Positions 57,603 through 64,000 of a DNA stretch of 64,000 bases are shown piece after piece. The notes below the pieces were generated by a model. It made no database searches, was not told the DNA's origin, and saw nothing but the letters and a program-made list of their open reading frames with translations. Origin of the DNA: a virus. Location: the IMG/VR virus record IMGVR_UViG_3300043425_001673, positions 1 to 64,000 of that record; one strand, 5' to 3'. Position numbers and translations under genes: made by a program. Position 1 is the stretch's first letter, and every line of letters begins with the position of its first letter.

Positions 57603-58571
57603 ATGTTTATCACTGGTTATGATAGTTTGCAGACTCAGGTTGATCGAAAACAAAAAGAATATGAAAGACGAAACAAGCCTTTTCGTTTCTATTTGCAAAG
57701 GCCGGGTGATCAGGCCGAAGTCACCTTTCTTGATGAACCGAAGCAGGCTGTTCATGAGCATAAGGTTTTCCAGGTGGGACAGCCTATGCAGATTTTCACC
57801 TGTCCCAAGTTGAATTTCAATCAGCCCTGTCCCTTTTGTGCTGCAGGGCTTCTGACAAGCTTTTCATTTTTCTTCACCGTGATTGATCATCGTCCCTATG
57901 AGGGCAAGGATCAGAAACGTCTTTTGATTGCCAATGAGGATTTGACGAAAAGCCTCATGATGATCAGTCAGCAGAACGGTGGACTTTTGAACAAGCGTCT
58001 TTTGATTATGCGTGGCCAGCAGCAAAAATCCAGCACATCTGGAAACAGCGCTCAGCTTGCCATGCGTGACATGAGGCCGCTTCAAACGGATTTCCAGATG
58101 TATCTGCGTCAACCGTATCCGCAGGATTTCCTGAAGCCATTTGACTATGTAAAAGTTTTTGATGTTGAAGATTTTGAGACGCTGGATTACTGGGCTAAGA
58201 TTGGTGTTCAGGCGCGTGATGCAGCGAAAAAGCAAAAGCGCGGACAAATACACGGACAAGGACAATCGTCCTATCAAGGTCAGGGCGGTTATTCGCAGCC
58301 GAGTTATCCTGTCCACAACGGACAGCCTTCAGGCCAGGGATTTGTTGTCCAGCCGAATGCTCATCAACCGCCGCCACAGATACAGCCTCAATATCCTCCA
58401 CAGGGATATCAGCAGCCGCCTCAACAGCCGTACTATCCACCGCAGCAGCAGCCGGTTCAGCCGCCTTATCCCCAATATGCTCAATCACCTGCTTTTGCCC
58501 AAGGTCCGGTTACTGGCGTTCCGCTTCACGGTCAACAGAATGAAGAAAATTTGCCTGACATTCCATTCTAG
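57603..58571 (+). CDS. gp32-like ssDNA-binding protein
   Basis: About 322 residues from ATG 57603 (AAAGGA seven bases upstream). N-terminal basic region, then an OB-type domain with a zinc knuckle (CPKL...CPFCAAGL), and aromatic DNA-binding strands (SFSFFFTVIDHRPYEG). A long Gln/Pro/Tyr/Gly-rich low-complexity region follows (residues 220-310), ending in an acidic tail NLPDIPF like bacterial SSB. It coats ssDNA and recruits partners through the tail. A second SSB is encoded at 63765. Confidence 0.85.
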   Translation: MFITGYDSLQTQVDRKQKEYERRNKPFRFYLQRPGDQAEVTFLDEPKQAVHEHKVFQVGQPMQIFTCPKLNFNQPCPFCAAGLLTSFSFFFTVIDHRPYEGKDQKRLLIANEDLTKSLMMISQQNGGLLNKRLLIMRGQQQKSSTSGNSAQLAMRDMRPLQTDFQMYLRQPYPQDFLKPFDYVKVFDVEDFETLDYWAKIGVQARDAAKKQKRGQIHGQGQSSYQGQGGYSQPSYPVHNGQPSGQGFVVQPNAHQPPPQIQPQYPPQGYQQPPQQPYYPPQQQPVQPPYPQYAQSPAFAQGPVTGVPLHGQQNEENLPDIPF

Positions 58572-58602
58572 GCAAGTGGTTTACGAGTTATTATAATTTG
58601 GT

Positions 58603-58642
58603 GTGTTGCCCGGCTCGGGCAACACCTTCCTTCCATTTTTTT
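58603..58642 (+). terminator. Terminator after the gp32-like gene
   Basis: Perfect nine-bp stem GTGTTGCCC/GGGCAACAC, loop GGCTC, followed eleven bases later by seven T. Separates the gp32-like gene from the TnpB gene. Confidence 0.7.
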
Positions 58643-58659
58643 AGTTATGATTAAATCTT

Positions 58660-59706
58660 GTGGCAATAAAGACGATCAAAATTCGCATCAAAGATTCAAC
58701 GAGCGCTAGACACCTAAAAAAAATGGCGAATTCGGTGAATTGTGTATGGAATTTTTGTAATGAAACGTCGCTTTATGCAATTCGCTATAACAATGAATGG
58801 CTATCTGGTTTTGATCTTCAAAAGCTAACAAAAGGAGTTAGCAAAGACCTTGGCATCAATTCCACTACAGTCCAGGAAGTCTGTTCAGAATATGCCTTAC
58901 GCAGAAAGATTGCAAAAAAGCGAAAGCTGCGTTGGCGTGGTCAAAAATCTCTTGGATGGATTCCATTTAAGAATACCGGCATATCATTTAAATATGGGAA
59001 CGTTTACTATGCAGGGCATGAACTAAAGTTGTTTCAGCCTGAACGTTTGCCTTTGAATGGTGAGTATGGATCAGGCGAATTCTGTGAGGATTCGCGTGGC
59101 CGTTGGTATCTTTGTATCTCAATCCAATATGAAGTCAAAACACCAGAAGTTTATGCTGCAGTTGGTATAGACCTTGGCTTTAAATCAACAGCTACACTTT
59201 CAAATGGTCAAAAAGTCTCTAATGGTCGCTACTATCGCATGATGGAGCGAAAGTTGGTTAAGGCTCAGCAGGGCAATAAAAAGCGTCAAGTCAAAGGCAT
59301 TCACGCCAAGATCAAAAACAAGCGAATGGATGATTTGCATAAGGCGTCAACCAAGATTGTTGAAGAGAACAAGGTCATAGTTGTAGGTGATCTGCCAGCA
59401 AAAAATCTAGCAAAAACGAAAATGGCAAAATCGGTCAATGATGCTGCTACGACTATGTTTAAAACAATGCTGAAATATAAAGCGAGTGCGCATCAGCGTT
59501 GGTATGTGGAAGTCAATGAGGCTAACACAACGAGAACCTGTTCTGTCTGTCTAGCAATACCAGACAGCGCTCCGAAAGGAATGAAGGGACTCTCGATAAG
59601 AGAATGGGTGTGCTGCGATTGTGGAACTATTCATGATAGAGACATCAATGCAGCACTGAACATTCTCCGTATCGGGTGCGATACGCTAGCGTCTGAAGTG
59701 CGCTAG
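58660..59706 (+). CDS. tnpB: TnpB RNA-guided nuclease, rearranged RuvC-II
   Basis: 348 residues from GTG 58660. RuvC-I aspartate D171 (VGIDLGFKS). At the usual RuvC-II position the sequence is VVGDL (residue 243 Gly instead of Glu); a Glu is found at residue 287 (EVNEANTTRTC), as in TnpB groups described with a rearranged catalytic glutamate. Zinc finger Cys294, Cys297, Cys319, Cys321; RuvC-III HDRDINAA with D328. TnpB cleaves DNA guided by RNA from the element's right end. Likely still active if the shifted Glu substitutes. Confidence 0.85.
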   Translation: MAIKTIKIRIKDSTSARHLKKMANSVNCVWNFCNETSLYAIRYNNEWLSGFDLQKLTKGVSKDLGINSTTVQEVCSEYALRRKIAKKRKLRWRGQKSLGWIPFKNTGISFKYGNVYYAGHELKLFQPERLPLNGEYGSGEFCEDSRGRWYLCISIQYEVKTPEVYAAVGIDLGFKSTATLSNGQKVSNGRYYRMMERKLVKAQQGNKKRQVKGIHAKIKNKRMDDLHKASTKIVEENKVIVVGDLPAKNLAKTKMAKSVNDAATTMFKTMLKYKASAHQRWYVEVNEANTTRTCSVCLAIPDSAPKGMKGLSIREWVCCDCGTIHDRDINAALNILRIGCDTLASEVR

Positions 59707-59745
59707 GAATCTCCTGGCTTGAGCCATGGGAGGGCATCAAGAGTT
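59620..59745 (+). ncRNA. omega-RNA scaffold and right end of the TnpB element
   Basis: Just after the stop at 59706, a GGAATCTCCTGGC/GCCATGGGAG hairpin (loop TTGA, about 59707-59733) ends in GGCATCAAGAG. This pattern is typical of IS605-family right ends that act as omega-RNA scaffolds; the RNA normally begins inside the tnpB 3' end. The guide would be the flanking phage sequence after about 59740. Exact ends are not provable from sequence alone. Confidence 0.6.
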
Positions 59746-59799
59746 TTTTTCTTGAGATTATTGTCCCTAAAAAGGCAATTTGATTATGGATGAACAGCA

Positions 59800-61302
59800 A
59801 TGATGAAGCCGAAGGTCAAGAAAAAAGTTGTAATCAGTAACATGGCATGGATCGACAAATCCACGATAAGTCCTGTCGAGATTTTTCAGTTCAAAAAAAT
59901 CCTCAGCATCATTCCAAAAGTCATGAGTGACGAAGGTTCCCAGTCGATAGAGATGTTTCGTGAGACTCCTGAATGGTTTGGAATTCCCAGAAATTACTTC
60001 AGGCAGTTCGTTGAATCGAGCGGCTACAACATCAGCTATGACATTTGCCTTGGACGGAGTATTCCACCGCCAAAGGAAAGTCGAATCGAACTCAGAAAAG
60101 AGGATCAGGAGCCTTTTGTAAGGCAAATGCTTGCTTCGCTGACGTGCGGTAACTGGGGTTGTGGTATCGGTGAGGCATACACTGGTTTTGGAAAAAGTGT
60201 CATTGGCGTGAAAATCGCTCAGGAACTTGGCGTCAATGCCTTGATACTTGTTCATAACGAAGAGATACGCGATGTCTGGATCAATGCGTTGAAAAAATTT
60301 TACCCGGAAGCCAGCGTTGGGATCATTCAGGGTGATGAATGCGATTATCAAAAGGACTTCGTCGTTGGTATGTGTCAGTCGCTGATGAATGATAATGGCA
60401 AATACCCGAAGGAAATTTATCGGACATTCGGTCTTGTGTTCGTGGATGAAGTGCATCGCTTTGGTTCCAGAGCATTTGGGAGTGTTGCGCCGAAATTTAA
60501 CAGCCGATATGTGTTTGGCCTGAGTGGAACTGTCAGGCGACAGGACAACTGTGAGGATGTTTTTCATTGGACGATTGGCAACATTGTTGCCTGGGCTGAG
60601 CCTTTGAATCGAGTGATGCCTATTGTATGGTTCAGAAAAACAGATGTTGAGATTCCGGTGAAGTATGAGAGCTATACCGATCTACTGGGACAGAAACGAA
60701 CAAGACAGGTTGTGGATAATAGCGTTCGGTGGACAAGGCCGCATCTTTTGAGGTTTCTCGGCAAGAGTAAAAAGCGTCACAGACAGATTGCAAGGGATGT
60801 TGTGGCGACTCTTAAGAAGAACAGAAATCCACTTTTGGTCAGTGAGAGGAAGGAACCGCTCTATGAAATTTCCGAGGAAATAAAAAGAATCATCGAGTCG
60901 GATGATTTTTTCAAGGACAAGGAAATCACTCATGGTTTTTATTTTGGTGGAACCGATGATAAGGAATCATCAAGAGCAAGGCTTGATGCTGCTGCCCGAT
61001 GTTCAATAGTGTATGCAACACTTCAAAAGGCGAAAGAAGGTGTGGATATCGTAAGACTTGATACACTTTTTCTTGTCACTCCGAACACGGATACCGAACA
61101 GGTTTGCGGAAGGGTTTGCAGACCAATCGTGAAAAAAGTTGACGGTCAAATGGTGAATCAGGCCAGAATGCAGCCTATCGTCTTTGATTACGTTGACACT
61201 GTTTTTTCAGCCTGTAAAAGTTCATTTCATCATCGTCTTGAACTTTATGGAAGGCTTGGCTGGAAAATACTTGATCTTCATAAAATTGATTTCGGAGATT
61301 GA
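59800..61302 (+). CDS. UvsW-like SF2 DNA helicase
   Basis: 500 residues; tandem ATG at 59800. SF2 motifs: motif I EAYTGFGKSVIG (about 125-135), motif Ia ALILVHNEEIRDVW, motif II VFVDEVHRFG (DEVH, about 214), motif III FGLSGTVRRQD, and later VCGRVCRPI with the arginine finger-type motif VI. T4 UvsW-type helicases migrate branches and process recombination intermediates. Located between the SSB and RecA genes, which fits recombination-dependent replication. Confidence 0.85.
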   Translation: MMKPKVKKKVVISNMAWIDKSTISPVEIFQFKKILSIIPKVMSDEGSQSIEMFRETPEWFGIPRNYFRQFVESSGYNISYDICLGRSIPPPKESRIELRKEDQEPFVRQMLASLTCGNWGCGIGEAYTGFGKSVIGVKIAQELGVNALILVHNEEIRDVWINALKKFYPEASVGIIQGDECDYQKDFVVGMCQSLMNDNGKYPKEIYRTFGLVFVDEVHRFGSRAFGSVAPKFNSRYVFGLSGTVRRQDNCEDVFHWTIGNIVAWAEPLNRVMPIVWFRKTDVEIPVKYESYTDLLGQKRTRQVVDNSVRWTRPHLLRFLGKSKKRHRQIARDVVATLKKNRNPLLVSERKEPLYEISEEIKRIIESDDFFKDKEITHGFYFGGTDDKESSRARLDAAARCSIVYATLQKAKEGVDIVRLDTLFLVTPNTDTEQVCGRVCRPIVKKVDGQMVNQARMQPIVFDYVDTVFSACKSSFHHRLELYGRLGWKILDLHKIDFGD

Positions 61303-61304
61303 CA

Positions 61305-61595
61305 ATGGATAACGAGCAAATAGAATCAAACCATATCGTAACCAAACAAACCGACGAAACGGATTCGAGGGTAAGCATCTCACTCAGCATGCAGCGGAAC
61401 CTTGGAAACTATGAGCATTGTCATTTCTCCATTCGTTACGAGCAGGCGTGCAGGTCTGATGATAGAGCCATGATAACTGAAATTTTGGACAAGGAGGCTT
61501 CGCAATGGATTGCGAGGAGAAGCCATAAAATAGATCAATTCTTAAGGAAGAGAGATGAAGACAAAGGTCAAGGTCAAAACAACCAAGGAACCTAA
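61305..61595 (+). CDS. Unknown phage protein of the NYEx type
   Basis: About 96 residues from ATG 61305 with GGAG upstream. The centre SRVSISLSMQRNLGNYEHCHFSIRYEQA is a conserved pattern of short phage proteins with a ferredoxin-like beta-alpha plan. Acidic tail. Sits between helicase and RecA genes and overlaps the latter by 41 bases; a recombination helper role is possible but unsupported. Confidence 0.6.
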   Translation: MDNEQIESNHIVTKQTDETDSRVSISLSMQRNLGNYEHCHFSIRYEQACRSDDRAMITEILDKEASQWIARRSHKIDQFLRKRDEDKGQGQNNQGT

Positions 61596-62829
61596 AAAAC
61601 TCGAAAAAACAAGCAGCGCGGATATTGTGAAAAATAGATCCGAGCGGGAAAAAATCCTGATCGGTGATATTGAAAAGAAGTTTGGCCAGGGTTTGATCGG
61701 TCGGGCGGGCGATATTGGATATCGCTCCATACCAAGACTATCGACAGGTGTTTTTGCTTTGGATGTTGCGCTTGGCGGCGGCTGGGCAAAAGGTCGAGTG
61801 AACCTTGTCTGGGGACCGCAATCAAGCTGTAAAACCTACCTTATGCTTAAGATGATTGCCTCTGCACAGCAGCACGATTTTTATACCAACCTCCCGCTCA
61901 GTCATGTTGAGGATGGAAAGCCATACAAGATCGCCTATATAGATGTTGAAGGCGCACTGGATTTTGACTGGGCACAAAAGCTTGGTGTTGACCTGTCAGA
62001 ACTTTATTATGTCCGACCTGAACACGCAGAGCAGGCGGCTGATATTGTGGAAAGCCTTATGGCCAGCGGCGTCTTTGATATCATTGTTTTGGATTCACTT
62101 GCAGCCATGACGCCTGAAAAGGAAATGGAAGGGGACATGGGGGATCAGACTGTTGGAACCCATGCAAGAATCAACAACAAGATGTTCCGCAAAATCCAAA
62201 GCGTGATGAACAAGATCAGCAACGAGGATGGACATCTCACTCCGAGCCTTTTTGTTATCAATCAGGAGCGTGAAAAAATCGGCGTCATGTTTGGCAGCAA
62301 CAAGATCAAGCCGGGTGGAAGAGGCCAGGACTTTTATACGACGATGGAAGTCCATACTCATTCACACAAGATGGAATATTTCGATACCGAAAAAACGCTT
62401 CCCAAACATGCGCACTTCAGCTTCAAGGTTGAAAAGAACAAGGCTGCTCCACCAAAGATTGAAGGTCAATTCATATTGGCCGTTGCTGATGATCCAGAAG
62501 GAACATTTGAAGCGGGTGATGTGATGGAGGACGTGACGATTCACAACTACTCGGAGCGGCTTGGTCTTTTCAAAAAGATCGACAGTACAACCTGGGAAAT
62601 GTGTGGAAAGATCTATAAAAGAAAAGGTGATCTTCTCGCTGAGTGGTATCAGGATCATGGCAATCGTGATCGTTTGAAAAGACAGATGCTTCAAATCCTT
62701 TTTCCAAAGGTCTTTGCGCATGTTCAAGAAAAAAGAGCCGAAGGAAGATCCGTTGAAGGCGTGGAGAACAAGGCCGAGGAACAACCAGCCGCCACAGAAA
62801 TCGGATCACAAGACAGTCAGTCAGCATGA
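61555..62829 (+). CDS. UvsX/RecA-like recombinase
   Basis: 424 residues. RecA core: Walker A GPQSSCKT near residues 86-93, where Cys replaces the second invariant Gly; AYIDVEGALDFDWAQKLGVD; Walker B IIVLDSLAAMTPEKEME; LFVINQEREKIGVMFGSNK (motif near the L2 loop). The substituted P-loop is not unprecedented (T4 UvsX deviates here). Catalyses strand exchange with the UvsW-like helicase and SSB. The C-terminal 100 residues are charged. Confidence 0.9.
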   Translation: MKTKVKVKTTKEPKKLEKTSSADIVKNRSEREKILIGDIEKKFGQGLIGRAGDIGYRSIPRLSTGVFALDVALGGGWAKGRVNLVWGPQSSCKTYLMLKMIASAQQHDFYTNLPLSHVEDGKPYKIAYIDVEGALDFDWAQKLGVDLSELYYVRPEHAEQAADIVESLMASGVFDIIVLDSLAAMTPEKEMEGDMGDQTVGTHARINNKMFRKIQSVMNKISNEDGHLTPSLFVINQEREKIGVMFGSNKIKPGGRGQDFYTTMEVHTHSHKMEYFDTEKTLPKHAHFSFKVEKNKAAPPKIEGQFILAVADDPEGTFEAGDVMEDVTIHNYSERLGLFKKIDSTTWEMCGKIYKRKGDLLAEWYQDHGNRDRLKRQMLQILFPKVFAHVQEKRAEGRSVEGVENKAEEQPAATEIGSQDSQSA

Positions 62830-63124
62830 ATCGCAAATATCGAGAGCGCTCGGTGGACAGGAGCACATAGGTTCGGGACGACTCACCGGATGGAAATCCG
62901 ATGGAAGCAGTGAGTGGTATCAGATTGAGTGCAAACAAACTGAGAAGGCGTCGATCGGTATAAAGGTGGAATGGCTTGATAAGATAACAGAAGAAGCCAT
63001 GCCTTGCGGAAAAATTGGTATTGTAGCCATACGCTTTTTAAATGTTGAGAATCAGTTGACGCCACAGGATTGGATCTTGTGTCCTGCTTCAGAATTTTTT
63101 AGATTGCAGGCACTTCAGACTTGA
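62720..63124 (+). CDS. Putative PD-(D/E)XK-like nuclease
   Basis: About 134 residues from ATG 62720, overlapping the RecA gene by 110 bases. A basic N-terminal linker, then SGRLTGWKSDGSSEWYQIECKQTEKASIGIKVEWLDKI, with an ExK pair (IECK) after a strand and a preceding Asp, the plan of a small PD-(D/E)XK fold such as a Holliday junction or phage resolvase nuclease. Context of recombination genes supports it. No further catalytic check possible here. Confidence 0.5.
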   Translation: MFKKKEPKEDPLKAWRTRPRNNQPPQKSDHKTVSQHESQISRALGGQEHIGSGRLTGWKSDGSSEWYQIECKQTEKASIGIKVEWLDKITEEAMPCGKIGIVAIRFLNVENQLTPQDWILCPASEFFRLQALQT

Positions 63125-63142
63125 CCGCCGAAGTGAAGTCGT

Positions 63143-63165
63143 GATTCCATCCCATTCATGGAATC
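63143..63165. other. Eight-bp inverted repeat
   Basis: GATTCCAT/ATGGAATC around CCCATTC in the 93-bp gap between the nuclease-like and RuvC-like genes. No T-run on either strand, so it is more likely an operator or RNA hairpin than a terminator. Confidence 0.4.
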
Positions 63166-63217
63166 CATATTGATAAACAAATCGTGTGTTGCCAGGGATT
63201 GGTGACAAGGGTTTTTT

Positions 63218-63760
63218 GTGGCTGTTTCAGTTGGTTTGGATCTATCGCTTCGCCAGACTGGTGTTGCTGTTATCACCGATACTGCCAAGGCTGAATACTT
63301 CAGTTTCGGTCGTGCCTTGTCGCAGGATGCAGGCAATTACGATAAGATCAAGCGATACATAGATTTGACACAGGGAATTTTAAAGGTGCTGAAAAACTAT
63401 CCAGACGCCTTTATCTCGATGGAGAACTATGGTTTTGGCGGTCCTGGGCTTGCTGTGCAGTGTGAGTTTGGTGGAATCGTAAAATCCCAGATATGGCTTG
63501 CCTATAAAAAGGTTCCGGTGACGCTTCCTTCCACCGTCATACGAAAGCTGCTTCTGGGAACGGATAAGACAGCGGGCACAATCAAGGAGCGTGTTGCCGA
63601 CCGACTGAAGCTTCTGGGTTATCCGAAAGCCAAAAATTATGATGAAACGGATGCACTGGCTGTGGCGCATGTCGTCAGACAGCTTTTCACCGAAGCCAAA
63701 ACGCCTTACGAAAATGAAATCCTTGGACGACTGATGCAGCAAATGAGTCGAGGGAGCTAA
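63218..63760 (+). CDS. ruvC: RuvC-like crossover junction endonuclease
   Basis: 180 residues from GTG 63218. RNase H-like fold: SVGLDLSLRQTGVAV (first Asp, D8), FISMENYGFGGPG (Glu near 69) and a final DETDALAVAHV with two acidic residues. Resolves Holliday junctions during recombination-dependent replication or packaging. Followed four bases later by an SSB gene. Confidence 0.8.
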   Translation: MAVSVGLDLSLRQTGVAVITDTAKAEYFSFGRALSQDAGNYDKIKRYIDLTQGILKVLKNYPDAFISMENYGFGGPGLAVQCEFGGIVKSQIWLAYKKVPVTLPSTVIRKLLLGTDKTAGTIKERVADRLKLLGYPKAKNYDETDALAVAHVVRQLFTEAKTPYENEILGRLMQQMSRGS

Positions 63761-63764
63761 GCCG

Positions 63765-64000
63765 GTGCAAGAAGTCAACTTAACGTTGCTATCTGGAAAT
63801 GTAAGCAAAATTGACTATAGCAAAACCATAAAAGTGCAGGATGAAGTCGCGTCATTCACGTTATGTGTTGACCGTGACGGCCAAAATACTACACTGGTCA
63901 GAGTCAATGCGTATGGTTCTCTTGTGCCGCGACTCAGGGATTTCGCCGTGCAGCCGGGGGATTTTCTCATCGTGCAGGGTGAACTGATGAATCGTTATCT
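63765..64000 (+). CDS. ssb: SSB-type OB-fold protein (cut by window end)
   Basis: Starts at GTG 63765, five bases after the RuvC stop; only the first 78 residues are inside the window. Strand order LTLLSGNVSKIDYSKTIKV, then VRVNAYGSLVPRLRDFAVQPGDFLIVQGEL, is the bacterial SSB OB-fold plan (compare the GDxxxVxG turn). The C-terminal tail is not visible. It would be the second ssDNA-binding protein in this region. Confidence 0.75.
   Translation, partial: MQEVNLTLLSGNVSKIDYSKTIKVQDEVASFTLCVDRDGQNTTLVRVNAYGSLVPRLRDFAVQPGDFLIVQGELMNRY

Larger units (their letters stand above)
58630..59745 (+). mobile_element. TnpB-only IS605-type element
   Basis: A lone tnpB gene flanked by a terminator on the left and an omega-RNA-like end on the right. 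No tnpA is present in the window. Left end is not clear; the right end carries the hairpin and ATCAA end described below. Inserted between two phage replication genes on the coding strand. Presumably mobilised in trans. Confidence 0.6.

Noticed and set aside
63143-63165. Rho-independent terminator
   Set aside because: Stem is perfect but no T-run follows on either strand.

Overview
The window looks like part of a large, strictly organised dsDNA phage (or prophage) with a contractile tail, infecting a Gram-negative bacterium. The evidence is a myovirus baseplate and tail set (gp26-like chaperone, tape measure, gp53-, gp27-, gp5-, gp25- and gp6-like proteins, a gpI-like protein), a long run of tail-fibre genes, and a self-contained replication and recombination set. 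Several lipobox proteins and an ADP-heptose-type (GT9) glycosyltransferase domain point to a Gram-negative host. Terminase, portal, capsid and sheath genes are not seen, so the genome continues well beyond both ends.

Layout: 0-10 kb holds small unknown genes, a tail chaperone, a dTDP-glucose pyrophosphorylase, a minus-strand lipoprotein, the tape measure and the baseplate hub. 10-14.3 kb is an accessory zone. It has a plus-strand unknown gene of possible RAMP type and a minus-strand block carrying an Acb2/Tad1-family anti-CBASS sponge, a possible TIR/SLOG-like protein, a candidate circularly permuted tmRNA and a DUF7873-like gene. 13.8-16.5 kb holds a 605-bp non-coding, hairpin-rich stretch followed by a 729-residue protein that joins an archaeo-eukaryotic-primase-like domain, a helix-turn-helix and a reverse transcriptase. 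This is the strongest candidate for an undescribed system. 16.6-25 kb returns to a dTDP-glucose dehydratase and the baseplate wedge. 25-38 kb is a modular tail-fibre/adhesin array. 38-46 kb mixes small genes, an Fpg/Nei-like protein without the usual catalytic N-terminus, and secreted lipoproteins with c-type haem motifs.

46-64 kb is the DNA metabolism module: a DEDDh exonuclease, a MazG-like pyrophosphohydrolase, helicase loader, DnaB-like helicase, DnaG-like primase, gp32-like ssDNA-binding protein, UvsW-like helicase, UvsX/RecA, a putative PD-(D/E)XK nuclease, a RuvC-like resolvase and an OB-fold SSB. It is interrupted by an intein in a glycosyltransferase, a three-domain GT2-methyltransferase-GT9 protein and a TnpB element with its omega-RNA end.

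Five near-identical 14-bp palindromes of the type TGAAYTNRARTTCA sit directly before five genes spread over 51 kb and suggest a common regulator. All calls come from reading the sequence; no database search was run.
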